A stretch of 64,000 bases of DNA, taken from positions 26,737,505 through 26,801,504 of the forward strand of contig JARWIR010000003.1 in assembly GCA_029959085.1 (NCBI GenBank), given 5' to 3'. This DNA comes from Nemophila menziesii (lineage: Eukaryota > Streptophyta > Magnoliopsida > Boraginales > Hydrophyllaceae). The notes below the pieces were generated by a model, which made no database searches, was not told the DNA's origin, and worked only from the letters and a program-made list of their open reading frames with translations. Positions 35,603 through 47,988 of this stretch are shown in pieces (the stretch's first letter is position 1; each line of letters begins with the position of its first letter). The translations under genes were made by a program, and so were the position numbers.

Positions 35603-36509
35603 TATTGTTGCTGCAAAGATCTGCAAGTAATTTTTATGGTTTTTGAAGTTGTATTGTTCATCCTTGCTTGCATAGAGTGTGTTAATTTTCTTTGTATCGT
35701 TCAATTTTTTATTAAATATCCCTGAAGGAACTATTTTATGAAGTTTCTATGTATCATAAACCAACTTCATCTTTGTCTTTTCATGTCTTTTTCCATCTGA
35801 CTTCAAGAAAGATCCAATTTTGGCCACAAAAATGAAAATGTTGTCATCTAGGTACGCTAACTTGCAACAGTCTGATCATATTAATAAATTCGATATTCCA
35901 ACATTGTAACTATAGCTTATTTGGTTTGATTTTGTTTTACTAAATTCATGAATCATCCTATGAAATAAAGTATGTTTAGAGAAGTTTTTAAGCTCAATGA
36001 TAGTGTAACTGAACAAAAAAGATATAATCCTCAGTTCTTTTACTGGGTATGAAAATTAGGCTAGAAGGTTTGGTATAGCTGATAGTCGAATGGGTGCTGA
36101 AATAATCATTTTGGGGCTGCAAGCTTGGGTAATAAAAGTCAAGGTACTAATGTTCAATTTATGAAAAACATAGCGGTGCTAGTTGCAGATACTGATACTA
36201 CGGGTGTTACTAAAAATATGCGTCGACTACAAATGGAGCTTGTTTGGATTCATTTATAAACTTGAATTCGAAGCTAGCTAATTACAGCAACATCGAACTA
36301 CCCGTTGAACATTTCATTTCAAAGTTAATAATTGTACAACACCCATGATTTAATTCAGTTGGTGATGGGATTCACATGTTTCAAAGCTTTAATATTTTCT
36401 TTTGTTCAATCAAAGCTCTAAGAAAAATAGAAGTGTAAAAAAATACAAAATCTTTAAGCTTTTAAGTTACTATTTAGTGAAACATCTGAAGTTTCAAACA
36501 AGAATTTCT
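35603..36509. other. AT-rich intergenic, nothing recognised
   Basis: No frame above background and no repeat partner in the window. Confidence 0.5.
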
Positions 36510-38395
36510 AAATGAGGAAATTACAAATTGAATCCCAATTTTTTCAAAACTTATTTTTTAAGTCCTACTTAGTTAGATCTTCTTATTAAGTCCTTAGTTG
36601 GTCTTTTAGTTACTCAACATTACCTTCTTACCCCTAAGGATAGTTACCTTCGTCATGGGTACGCGTACAACGGGGTTAACTGGGTACAGACCCATTTTAC
36701 GCTCCACTTGTTTTCATTCAGATGTGTATTTCTTTTTAAATTTTGTTTTAGTGTATTAAATTTTATTAAGTCCTTCAATGGGTTGTCCAGGTAAAAGTCT
36801 ATATGGGTACAGACCCATCTCGAACAACAACTAGATGGGTACGTGTACAATATGAATTACGGTCTAATGGGAACGTGCACATTGCGACATATAGTGTAAC
36901 GGGTACGTGAACAGAAGCAATAGCAAAGCATTAAGTCCTTGAAGAAATACAGTCTCATGGAAACGTGCACATTGCCCGATCTGAAATGGCGCTGGTGAGC
37001 GGCTTTACTGCTGCGTGAACGCCAAACTGGGTGATGTGGGGCTGTATCCAGACACGCACCTGCAAAAAAGAGAGGAACAATTTAAATAAATAATAAACAA
37101 AAAGAAAAACAAAAAAGACAGTGCAGCAGACACGAGTTAAAAAAACAACTAGATGGGGTTGTACCCACCTGGGAAAATAGCATTTTGGGGCTTAATGGTG
37201 GTGAATGGTAGAGAGGTCAAGGGGTTGTACCCATTACATCTGAAAGATGGAGAATAGACCAAGACGGGTTGTACCCATGACCCATTCTAAAGATCTATGG
37301 ACAATAGACCTCGATGGGACTGTACCCATGGCCCTGTTTGAACAAAAAAACAAAACATAAATATTTTCACTCTGAAAGGGGCTATTCCCAGTTCGGCACG
37401 AAAGGCAGCAGTGGTGGCGGAACTGAGACTCACCCACCCGGGTCTGTACCCATTTGCAATGTGAATCTGGTCCAGATCGATGGCCATGAAGATGAAGAGA
37501 TGGTGTAGACGGCAGTGGATCTGTTGGTGGTGCAACAGTTGTGCTGGCGAGATTAACAGCAGCGACGACAGTGCAGTGGTGGCGGATCTGCGGTAGTGTT
37601 GAAGATGTACCCACTGGGGCTGTACCCAGTTCGTATGGTCAGAAGGATTTACTTGATAGTGATGTTGCAGATCTGAAACTCCTGAAGATGGTAATGTTGA
37701 GGGGTATTGTTGCAGACCTGAGAATCGTGAAGATGGTGTTGTTGAGGGGTGTTTTTGCAGATCTGAGACTTGTGAAGAAGACGGGTTTCTTCTGCTGGAA
37801 CGTTGGCTCAAAGCTTCGTGGTGGATCCAGATCTGCAGGAAAGCGGCGGGATTTCTTGATGGTGAGTTTCTCCGGTTTGTTGGTGATGGAGGCGGTTCTC
37901 TTCGGCTGCAACAAACGGTGGAGATGGTGGTGGTTCTCTTCTGCAACAGATGGTGGATGGTGGAGAGATGGCAAGGTGTTGGAGATGATGGTGGAGAGTG
38001 GTCCAACAGTGGTGATGGTTTTATGAGGGGAGAAGAGCGGCGAGTTTTTTGTGAAGAGAGAGAAGAGTAAAGAGATGAGAGAGAACGGTGGTAAAAAGTG
38101 AATGTGAGTTTCATGACCCTATATGGGTTTTGTTTTAGATTTGTTATTCACAGTAATAAAGAGATAGGAAGAGGGCTTTTTGGGGTTTTTCGGTTGTTTA
38201 GTTGGGGTTGTAATGGATAGTTAGTAATGGAGACTTTTATTGTTAAGTTATAGGTTGTTTGGGCCTATATTTATAATTGCCCCTTTCTAAATATATTCTT
38301 CTTAACCGCCACAGCGGCCCATATAGCAATGGGACCTGCTACCGAACATGTCAATAACATAGGGACTAAGGTTGCAATTTCATATTTTTGTTAAC
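36510..38395. mobile_element. Probable Mutator-like non-autonomous element with TGGGTAC words
   Basis: Candidate ends GAAATTACAAATTGAATCCC (left, about 36518) and, inverted, GAAATTGCAACCTTAGTCCC (right, about 38385) are similar. No 9-bp duplication was confirmed. TGGGTACAGACCCA and variants recur on the plus strand at 36650-36910 and on the minus strand (GTACCCA on plus) at 37150-37640. A 275-codon minus-strand frame at 38114-37287 is Ser/His/Pro-rich with an internal SDLQ..P repeat and is probably not a protein gene. Confidence 0.5.
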
Positions 38396-39189
38396 TTATT
38401 AGCCATTATATTTTCAACCCAATTTTTATTTTATTTTCACTTTAAAAGTCAATTTCTTTACATGCGTATATGTATAATGTATGTAATCACAAATCTTCAT
38501 TTTCATATAAAGGTCAAGATATACATTGTGACCAATTCACTATAAATTGGTATGATTTATTATAGTTGTAAAAAAAAAAAATTACCCCAGAAAAATAATT
38601 TTTGTTATAGTTAGATAGTTTGAAGAGTTAAAGTTGCCTAGTTTGTCCCCAGGTGCTCATGAATCTGATTTGAATATAGTTTTTATTGTAATTGATTGAT
38701 GGAATAATGAGATTAATTCACACAAATATACAAAATTTAAATATAATATATAAGGGTTTGTTATGTGTTTAGTAGATTGCCAAAATAACCGATGCTCCAT
38801 TTCCATCAATCTCTAAGTGCTTGAATTTGTGGAGTTATAGATGATCATATATGGAATCTCCTCGAGATTAATGCACAAGTATTTTCACCATAGTAAAAAA
38901 GTATTGAAGACAAAAATTTGCTTATCAAATTTTTATTCATTAGCTCCATCTCCTGTATCCTCTTTTAAAAATGTTAACAATTCTCAGGAACTAGAACGTG
39001 AAAAAAAATTAATTCATTATTTTATAGTCTTTTCATGGAAACGTTTTCCAATTAAATCACAAATTTCTCATTTAAATCACATGAAATTCCAGAGAAGCAT
39101 AAAATGGTACCAAAATATCCTCTTTAATATGTAATATAATAAGTTGACTTTAGTATAACAAATTTCTAATTAAATCATTTGATTTAAGA
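38396..39189. other. AT-rich intergenic, nothing recognised
   Basis: A 97-codon open stretch at 38841-39134 has AT-driven composition and no recognisable motif. Confidence 0.5.
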
Positions 39190-39347
39190 TAAAAACTAAT
39201 TATTAGGGAGTGGATTTTCATTATTTTTCTAAAGAGGAAACTGGAAGACAATTTTTTTTTTTTAGATTTTTTAATTTTACAGAGAAGATGGAAAGAATAA
39301 TTTTATTTTTTACTTTTTTAACTGGAGCAGAGTTTTTCCTTCACTTA

Positions 39348-40188
39348 GACCATCTCCAGCAGATGTGCTATTTTTATACTCTATATTTCATTATACCGTA
39401 TCAAAATACATCTACTTCATAAATTTACCGCATCAATTTCCAGTTTTACTATTTTCAGTTACTCTATAATTTTATTTCATATCTACTATTTATTTATAAT
39501 TTTAATTTTAATTTATTTTTTATAAAATGATAATAATAATAATAATAATAATAGTAATATAATATATAAGTCTTGTAATATTTAATTTATTATTATTTAA
39601 ATGAATTTATTTTTTATTTTTATTTTTCAATAACATAAATAATAATAATTGTATTAATATTATAATATTTAATTTTAGTTTTGTTTGAATAAAATATTAA
39701 ATTATATATAATATATAAATATATGAATTACTTTTATTATATATTTGACTTTATATTTTTCTTTTAAAATTTGATAATTTAAATAAAAATATATATTTAA
39801 TATAAAGATAATATATAATATTATTCGTTATAACTCTAAAATAATATAAAAAAAGAAAAAAAGATTAACTCAATTTTAATTTAATCCAATCATTTTTATA
39901 ATTTTTCAGAATTTTTAAATTATAATTGATTGATTTAAGTGAATTATAGTTTTTTTAAAAGAAAAGAAAAAATATATTAATTTGATTCATAATTCATGAA
40001 AAGATTAAAGAAAAAAAAAACTTATACCGTATGAGAAAAAATGCAATGAGAATAGCGCATATAGTAGTTGATATACCGTTCCTATTTTGTAGGTCCCATG
40101 TTTTAGCGTAACTACTGGAGTGAGTAAGTTGCTCAAATACGGTATATTTTTAATTTTTTTTCATTTGGCGCATCTGCTGGAGATGGTC
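39348..40188. mobile_element. PIF/Harbinger-type non-autonomous element
   Basis: Ends GACCATCTCCAGCAGATG and its inverted copy CATCTGCTGGAGATGGTC, flanked by TTA on both sides (39345-39347, 40189-40191), the 3-bp duplication typical of the superfamily. 841 bp, AT-rich centre with an (AAT)n run at about 39532-39553. No transposase. The right part (AGAATAGCGCATATAG, TAACTACTGGAGTGAG) resembles 50640-50895. Confidence 0.9.
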
Positions 40189-40364
40189 TTAGGGGTTTCC
40201 AAAAAAAAAAATTCGTGATTTTTTTTATTTTTTCAGAAGACTCCAAATTTATTTATTTTTAAGGTTTTTTATTTTTTAAGGTAGAGACAATTTTCTTTTT
40301 ACTTTATTAGAGGTGGGTTTGGGAAAAAAAAGAAAAGTTTGCAGGAGATGGATAATTTGTTTTT

Positions 40365-41774
40365 GGGTCAATTATCCAAAGAGACTTGAAGAGAATCAAT
40401 GTGCCATATAAGAACCAAGTGATTCCCCTCTCCTACTTAGAGGCCAATAAGATGTTCAATGTCATAACTACCCTTATAGTGTATATAAGACAAAAAAAAA
40501 TAGATTTTTCTCTCCTCCACTACCATTACACTCTTTCCTCCATTACCATTAATCTCTCTCCTCCTTTATCATTTTTCTCTCTCCTTCTTCATTAATTATC
40601 AAATAATTTTCAGTTCCGACCACAACCACCGATCACCGCCGACCACCGCCGGAAAAAATTCTGAGCGTGGAAAAAAGTTCTGAGTCTGGAAAATAGTTCT
40701 GAGTCTGAAAAAATAGTTTTTGAACATGGAAAAAAGTTCTGAGTCTGAAAAAATAGTTCTGAGCATGGAAAATAGTTCTGAGCGTAGAAAATAGTTCTGA
40801 GCATGGGGTATTGGCATGCTCAATATCTTGCTGAGCGTTTCTCGTATAATCAGTAAACTTCCTGAGCATTTCTCGTATAATCAGTAAACTGCTGAGCATT
40901 TATACAAAAGTTATTAAGTTTAAATAATTTTTTGATTCAACACAAAAAATCAACATCACTACAAAACTTCTGAGCATTTACAAAAATTCTGAGCAAAACA
41001 CAAATTCGACATTTCACGAAATTTCTGGAAAAAAAGTAATCTAATCTAACACAAATCTATTACATTTTTAGAAAAAAAAAGTAATATAATCTAGCTTAAC
41101 GATGTCGAAACTATTGAGCGCAGCCTTCTAGAAACTTCTGAGCGCAAAAGTTCTGAGCGCAACACAGAAAGTACTGAGCATATGCACAACACAACAGAAA
41201 AAGTACTGAGCATGAGAAAAAACCAAAAAAACTGAGCATAGGCATAAGATAGTACTGATCATAGGCATAACTAGTGTCGAGCATATGCATAAACACAGAA
41301 AAAAGTACTAAGCATAGGCATAAGATAGTACTGAGCATAGGCATAACACAACAGAAAGTTCTGAGCATATGCATAACTAGTGCTGAGCGTAACAACACAA
41401 CAGAAAAAGTACTGGGTATTAAACGAAAACATATAATTAATGAGCATGGATGCATACAAGTACGTAAAACAGGTATTATAATGATAAACGAGCAAAATCT
41501 TCTGAGTGTGTGCCATAAACAGAAGATTACTGATGTACAAAGCATATGAAGTCACGTAACAGTGAAAACTCACGATGAACACAAAAACTCGATGAACGCA
41601 AACGATGAATAACGATAAACAACTACTCAAACATGCAACAGCGAAGAAAATAAGTAATTTCAGCAAACTTAAACATAGAATCAAAACAAAATCATAAAAA
41701 CCCAGCTAAAACAAGCAAACAAGGAAGAGATAAATTAACTTACAGGAGAGTGAGAGGGATAGAGAGGAATAATC

Positions 41775-41805
<31 letters not shown>

Positions 41806-42145
41806 GCTGTTCTTCTCCGCTACAACACCAAAACGGCGGCAATAAGAGTTCGGCTTAGCATTTTCCGGCGAGGGTTGAGCTTTAAAGAGAGAGAAAGAGA
41901 TGAGAGATGAGAGAGGAGAGAGGAGAGAGGAGAGAGGAGAGATTGAGCGTGTATTGTGTTTTGATTTTTATTTGACAAAAAATAATATATATAGGTAAAT
42001 AAAAAACAAAAGAGGGTAAGAAGGTAATTGGATTTTTGGGGTATAGTGTTAATTTTTGGTTGTGGCCTTTAGTAAGAAGATAAAATTAGTGGGGTCTTGT
42101 TAGGTCACGAAGTGCTATTTTCAAGACCCTTTGGGTAATAATCTC
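40365..42145. mobile_element. Mutator-like non-autonomous element, complete, TGAGC family
   Basis: Terminal repeats GGGTCAATTATCCAAAGAGA (left) and, inverted, GAGATTATTACCCAAAGGGT (right), flanked by perfect 9-bp duplications TTTGTTTTT (40356-40364 and 42146-42154, low complexity). The interior reiterates TTCTGAGCATGGAAAA and ACTGAGCATAGGCATAA from 40650 to 41400. A (GA)n tract sits at 41776-41803 and a GAGGAGA run near 41910. Chance frames across the reiterated words (41111-41684, minus) are not genes. Confidence 0.85.
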
Positions 42146-43040
42146 TTTGTTTTTTCTTAAACTTTTTATTTTTCTATAGAAGTTCAGGACAAATTATTTT
42201 GATAGATAATTTGTTTTTTCTTAGATTTTTTAATTTTCTATAGAAGTTCAGGGAAAATTATTTTATTCAACTAAAGAGGTGAGGAATTTTTTTTTCTCAC
42301 ACGGGGTCTGGGGCAATCTTTTTTTTTTCAGATTATTTTTACCTTTTTATAAGAATTTCGGGGCAATTTTTATTTCTTTAAATTTTATATTTTTCTAATA
42401 GGGATTTCGGGGTAATTTTTTTTTAGATTTTAAAATTTCTAGCGAGGTTCGGGGACAATTTTTTTACTTTTCTAGATGGGTCCGAAGACAATGTTTTTGT
42501 TTTCCGACTTTTTTACTTTCGAGCAGCGGGCCAGGGGATAAATGTTTTTTTACAAGTTTTTTTTTTTTTACTTTTCAAATGGAATTTTCGGGTGGCAATT
42601 TTTTCCTTCTACTTTTCTGAATCGGGGGTTTGGGCTCCTAAGGGAAATCTTTTTTGTTACTTTTCTAGTGGAGGCCGTTAGGAAAAAAAAAATTAAGATT
42701 TCTACTTTTCTTGTGGGTGGCCCTAAGATCAATTATTTTTAAAGATATTTTTATTTTTCAATTAAAGACACGGGATAAAATATTATAGATCTTTTTACTT
42801 TACTAGAGTGGCTCAGAGTAATTGTGTTTAATTTGTTCACTTTCCTAAGGGAGAATTTTTTATTTTAGATTTTCTTTATACTTTTTTAGCGGAGAGATGG
42901 CTGAACAAATTTTTAAGAATTTTTACTTTTCTAAATAGGGGTCCGGAGAACAATTTTTATTTTTCTAGATTTCTTTTACGTCTCTAGCGAGATGTCGGGA
43001 GGGCAAAAAAGATATTAGTTTATTTTATTTTTTTCACTCC

Positions 43041-43640
43041 ACACTCTCAATAGATGTGAAAGTCCTTAATTTGGGTTATCAATAGTCTAATTTTGTTGAT
43101 AACATAGCAAGTAGGGTTGATGATGTACTTGTTGTAGGTGTCAATTCGAGGATTCAAGTTTGGAATGTTTCTCAGTATAATACTTAGTTTTTTTTTTCGA
43201 AAGAAAAAATTTAATCCCCATGTATCTCCAAAGATGAAATTTGTATGTCTCTTAACCAAGTAGTACATGGTTCGAATCCTTCTTAGAATATAGGTTAGTT
43301 CTGATGTGTTTTGGGGTATACTTGAGAAGACGGGAATATACTGTATAAGATTAGGTAAAGGTGCGAAAACTAGTTTGGAACCTACATATCAAAAAAAAAT
43401 GTCGTCCCATTAACACTAAAATGACAATTGTCCCATCCGATTAAAGACTTTCCATTTTGATGACAACTTCTAATTATATAATTCTCATGGATCTTTTTGC
43501 ATATCCTATTAGTTTTAATCCCAAAGCGTAAGAATCAACAAGAAGATCTCGTGTCTTAGCCTATTTCGATTAGACTCATCAATCAAGTAATAAATTGCAC
43601 ACGACGCCCATTAGGTTTCAAAAGAATTGCAGATAAGGTC
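43041..43640. other. Intergenic, nothing recognised
   Basis: No repeat partner or coding frame supported. Confidence 0.5.
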
Positions 43641-44021
43641 TGTTAACTTGCCAACTCAACCAAAAGTCCGAACTGTTAGAAGAAGACGAAGAACCGGTTA
43701 TAGGAGATTTATACTCCAACACGCCCCCTCACGTGCAGGCTTAGACGAAATATGCATGCTTAGCAGAGGAGATGGATTGATCTAAGCAATGCACGGAGCG
43801 GAGATGGATAAGCCATGCACGTGGAGATATCGAGGTGGGTGGCGGTGGAGATGGATAAGCCATGCACGTGGAGATATCGAGGTGGGTGGCGGTGGAGAGA
43901 CTCGAACCCAGAACCTCAAGTACCTGGAGCTCTGATACCATGTTAACTTGCCAACTCAATCAAAAGTCTGAACTGTTAGAAGAAGACGAAGAACCGGTTA
44001 TAGGAGATTTATACTCCAACA
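43641..44021 (-). mobile_element. Complete TRIM (terminal-repeat retrotransposon in miniature)
   Basis: Two 81-bp direct repeats, 43641-43721 and 43941-44021, start TGTTAACTTGCC and end ACTCCAACA; they differ at two positions. The element is flanked by perfect AGGTC duplications (43636-43640, 44022-44026). On the minus strand the right LTR is followed at once by TGGTATCAGAGCTCC, the initiator-Met-tRNA primer site, and the left LTR is preceded by GTGAGGGGGCG, a polypurine tract. The interior is only 219 bp and contains a 47-bp tandem duplication (43801-43847, 43848-43894). Confidence 0.95.
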
Positions 44022-44026
44022 AGGTC

Positions 44027-44710
44027 CATGTGTGAAAATAAATCACCAGATACCATACGGTCTACAAAAATACCCCAAAAACCAAGCAGAGAAAGCTTAG
44101 AATATATATATATATACTACATCTAAACCAGATATCTATTTAATTCGATGTCAATTATTTTAGAGAACAACAAAATATGGTATATACAGGCGTTTGTGGT
44201 ATCCCACTTTATCACTTCAAAACTAAGATTAAGCAGAGTTGTTATTTGAGAACGAATTAACGCATATGTGTAGATTATATCAATAAGTATAATGCTTATT
44301 CTATTACCAGTTTCAATGGCTGCTTCTACTCCTCAACACAAGACACATCACACAACCAGTGAATAAGTCCTTCTCACTCCACATTGATTCTCCAAGTCTA
44401 ACCAAGATCAAGATAGACTCATCTACAGTTATTATCCATGAATCGACTAATAGTTTAGTACTGTATTAAATTTAAAGATGAAAAAATAGAAAAAGAAAAC
44501 AAGAAAAAACAAGAGAAGCGAAATGGAATATTCATACTATAAATCATATTACACAATACATGGAAATTTTGTATACTATATAACCATGGAGTATAAATGA
44601 TTTCTTTTTATTCCTTTTTATCTCCTCATTAAAGCGACATTGATGAGATGTACTCTTGCAAAGAGATAAACTAAATGATTTCTCTTTTCCTTCTAATAAA
44701 TTATTCTTGT
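44027..44710. other. Downstream region of SCPL copy 2
   Basis: AT-rich. 44560-44710 resembles the sequence just after the stop codons of copies 1 and 3 (CTCTTGCAAAGAGA..AACTAAATGATTT), so it is the duplicated 3' UTR/flank. Nothing else seen. Confidence 0.5.
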
Positions 44711-47514
44711 TCAAATCTTTTCGTTTTCCAGCCAACGCTTATAAAATGCCAACGATTCACGTGGTTTATATTGTGGAACCATATGTCCAGATCCCTGCAC
44801 AACATTAGAAAATCAAACAATCCTTATTTAAACAAGTGCTAGGTTTTTTCCCAACACAACACACAAGAGTTGAACAAACCTTGATTGTTAGAAAGATGAG
44901 GTTGTTTTCATATCCTTGTAAGTACCCAGCAACTTGTTGATCAACAATCCATGATCTCCACTCATCCACTACCTTATATCCAAGTGATCTAGTCCACGCT
45001 TCAGTCCCGGTAAATGGAACAACCATGTCATGATCTCCACTGTATATAAGAGCTCTATAGCCTCTAGATGTGAGATTCTTGTGATACTTAATCATGCTTC
45101 CCTTATACCGATCAAAAAGAATTCGACCTGTGCATAAATTCCACGGCCCAGATATAGATTCCTGTGCAAACCAAATTATTATGAGTCACTGTATCGTAAA
45201 GTAGATGAGGAATCATAATGAATAATTATACTTGTTGAGCATGAATTGCTTTCCTAACTTCTGCCTTGTTCAGCCATGTATTAGCCACTTCATCATCCTG
45301 CATCAAGTAATATTATGATAAAGGTATTAAAACTAGAAAGGGATTATTTAGTAATTTACTGAGTAACTTAGCTTACAGTGCACATGACACTAATTCTGTT
45401 GGTAAGCTGAGGCCAAGTAGGTACAATTTCGTCTCTAACATTTGCACTAAGTGGCCACGCGTGCCCAAACATTCGTTTTCTTAGAGTCATTGGGCTTTCA
45501 GTCTTGCCTAATCTTTTAAAACTTTGTGGTAACTTTGAGCTATGGTAGCACGGTTTAAGAATGTTATAAATGTTTAAACCCTGAATAACCTGTAAATTAA
45601 ATCAGAAAAAGATTAATAAACAAGAAACAATGTTTTCATATAATAAATGGTGGAAGAAAAAAAGAGACTCTTACTTGATAAATTTTATCGAGCTTGTTTT
45701 CACAGTCATCGTTTATAAATTTGTGGTAGATTCCTTGGCATGCTGAACTAACTGCCTGCATAGTAATCATGAGGCCTTACAATACAAGTGATGTATAGAT
45801 ACATATCAGTAATATATACAACATATATCAAACATACTGTATATAACTCGTCTGAGATGAGCCCCATTCCATGTACAAATTGAAGAAAACCATCGTCATC
45901 AAACTCTCCAATAACTCCATTGCCCACCATATAACCCTGTATCCAATCACTTTAGTATAGACACGGGTGGACCTAGGAATTTTTTGATGTATTAATTGCA
46001 CTATATATATATGTACCTTAAAATTTATAACAGGCTTCATACTGGCATCTATTCCTGTAATATCAAACGTAGAAATATGTTTCTTTTTTCCTCTCATAGA
46101 ATGTGTAAATCAAATTTCAAAAGAAGTTACCTTTTACTATTTCATAAGCCAGAGTTGGCACATAGACTCCAGCATATGACTCTCCGGCTATATAAAATGG
46201 ATTGGCAAGAAATTCTGGGTAGAGCTCGAACCACTATAGTAGCCACATAATAACAACTTGTTATGAAGAAAAAACAAACACATACATAATATAAAGATTT
46301 TTACAGCTTTTGTTATTACCTTGAGAAGAAATGTGTGGGAGTCCAAAGCAGTCTTTTTATCTCCAGTGACATAATCAGAAGTGTTTCTAGAGTATGAATA
46401 TCCTACACCTGCTGGAGAGTCCAAATAGATGATATTTGAAACCTGACAAATTACAAAACTTAAGAATCATTAAAAATAATTGATAATTGATGGAGTAAAG
46501 TTCTATTAAGACAAGGAATCATAAAACAACCTTTGACCAACTGTACGGGTTGAGGTGCAGGGTGGGCATGCTATCACGAGACCTTCCTTTCTTAAAATTG
46601 AACGGTCCTGCATTAATACAATCCGGTTTTTTTTTGCATTAAACGATCAAGCGATGGAGAAAGAGTCATTGTTTCTATGTTTATTCCTCTTAATTAGGTG
46701 TCAAAGGTACAGTGAAAGTTACATGATTAGTTAATCAAAGAGGATATTTTATTACTTCTATCAAATTAAGACTTGTATATATATTTCTTAACCATTTTAT
46801 CATATATACTAAAACTGAAACCATGTGAAGAAAGCGAAATTTGAAACTAATAATAAAACCAAGTAGAGTCTTCTGAACGGCAATAATATGAAGGTTAAAT
46901 CCACTTAATTGTCATCACTTTTATTTCTAGTCATATTGTCCAAAATTAAGGAATGTCTAAAGGAATTTTCTGTCAAATTGTTCCATGAGACATCCAACTA
47001 ATTATTCCTCTTAATATATACTGAGACATCTTAACATACACAGAACATAATTGAATTGAGCTAACAACAAAGAAAAGTGAATACCGTGTTCATATACAAA
47101 TCCATCAAAGCTTGAGCAACCTGGACCACCATTAAGCCACAGAACCACAGGATCTTTTGATGGGTTTCTTTCAGATTCAACAAAGTAGTAATACAATTCT
47201 CTTCCATGATTTTCATCTACTGTCACATACCTAAAACGAAAACAATTTTCCAGAAAATTAAGAAATATAAATAAAACCCCATAAATACATTCAAAAAAAC
47301 ACCATCTAGAAAATATAAAAAAAGAAATAGGCAAGAATAAAAAAAGAAATAGGCAAGAATGATACCCAGCATAGTGTTTTGATGGAATGGAGCCACTGAA
47401 ACCAGGTATGGGTTTCACCAATGCATCCTCAGGTACTGATTGTGTTAACACGAAGCAGTAGAAGATAATGCATGTTATTACTACGTTTAATGTAGTACTG
47501 TTGTTGTTGGACAT
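44711..47514 (-). CDS. Serine carboxypeptidase-like protein, copy 2
   Basis: Twelve exons, 5' to 3': 47514-47366, 47230-47085, 46607-46531, 46442-46320, 46233-46131, 46054-46017, 45936-45838, 45755-45675, 45589-45377, 45297-45232, 45161-44880, 44794-44711. Total 1461 bp, 486 aa, all junctions GT-AG and no stop. Signal peptide as in copy 1. Catalytic set kept: GESYAG with Ser184, SGDHD, and His463. Differences from copy 1: exon 7 is one codon shorter and its usually conserved [14 protein letters not shown] reads [13 protein letters not shown]; exon 9 is ten codons shorter, missing the segment before SSKLP; the His loop is GHMVPQYKP instead of GHTVPEYKP. Exon 2 is identical to copy 1. A functional S10 protein with altered specificity is plausible; activity cannot be read from sequence. 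Confidence 0.9.
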
Positions 47515-47640
47515 GGTTTTTCCTCAGTGTGTATCTTCAGATATTTTATATTAAGTTTATAATTTGAGGTTTACGAATTGCTTAGGTAGTGAAACCTTTG
47601 TTAAGTAATGATCGCCTTTTAAAGAAGTTGTTTGCTTGGA
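47515..47640 (-). promoter_or_regulatory. Upstream region of SCPL copy 2
   Basis: Nearly matches the region upstream of copy 3 (AGATATTTTATAT, TTTGAGGTTTACGAATTGCTT, GTGAAACCTTTGTTAAGTAA, CCTTTTAAAGAAGTTGTTT) and less closely that of copy 1. The minus-strand TTTAAAAGG at about 47617-47625 could serve as a TATA-type box, about 105 bp from the ATG. Confidence 0.5.
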
Positions 47641-47988
47641 ATAACAGGCATGTTAGTAAAAAGAAAATGCTAATCTTAAATTCTATTCCATCACAAAAAA
47701 CAAATAATATAATAAAAATATTTGTTAAGAATAATTTTTTCCAAAACAGACTACTCCATTCGAGAAAAAAAAAGAGTCAACATTATGAGTATTTTATTTT
47801 GGATGTATTCACAATTTATCCACACATATCATGTCATATATCACGTTATAGGTAGTATGTATGGTATGTTGTGTGTTATATCTTATTACTTTTTTTTTCA
47901 AATTATTAGATTTTTTTTTTTTTTTTTACATAGGAGAGACACTTCGGTAGATTTTTTGATGAGCCAATTGTTGATTGATACCTATTAA

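Larger units (their letters stand above)
39190..43040. repeat. Degenerate tandem repeat of about 50-60 bp, interrupted by two insertions
   Basis: Three segments (39190-39347, 40189-40364, 42146-43040) share a poorly conserved unit: GGGGxCAATTTTTTT, then a T-rich run, ACTTTTCTAG, and a purine-rich GxGGGTCCGGGG. The Harbinger element at 39348 and the Mutator element at 40365 separate the segments. The short frames inside are homopolymer-driven. Confidence 0.6.

Noticed and set aside
37287..38114. 275-codon minus-strand frame
   Set aside because: Ser/His/Pro-rich, with tandem SDLQ-type repeats arising from DNA repeats; lies inside a transposon-like unit.
41111..41684. Overlapping minus-strand frames rich in Cys, Leu and Tyr
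   Set aside because: They are translations of the reiterated CTGAGCATAGGCATAA word, not a protein family.
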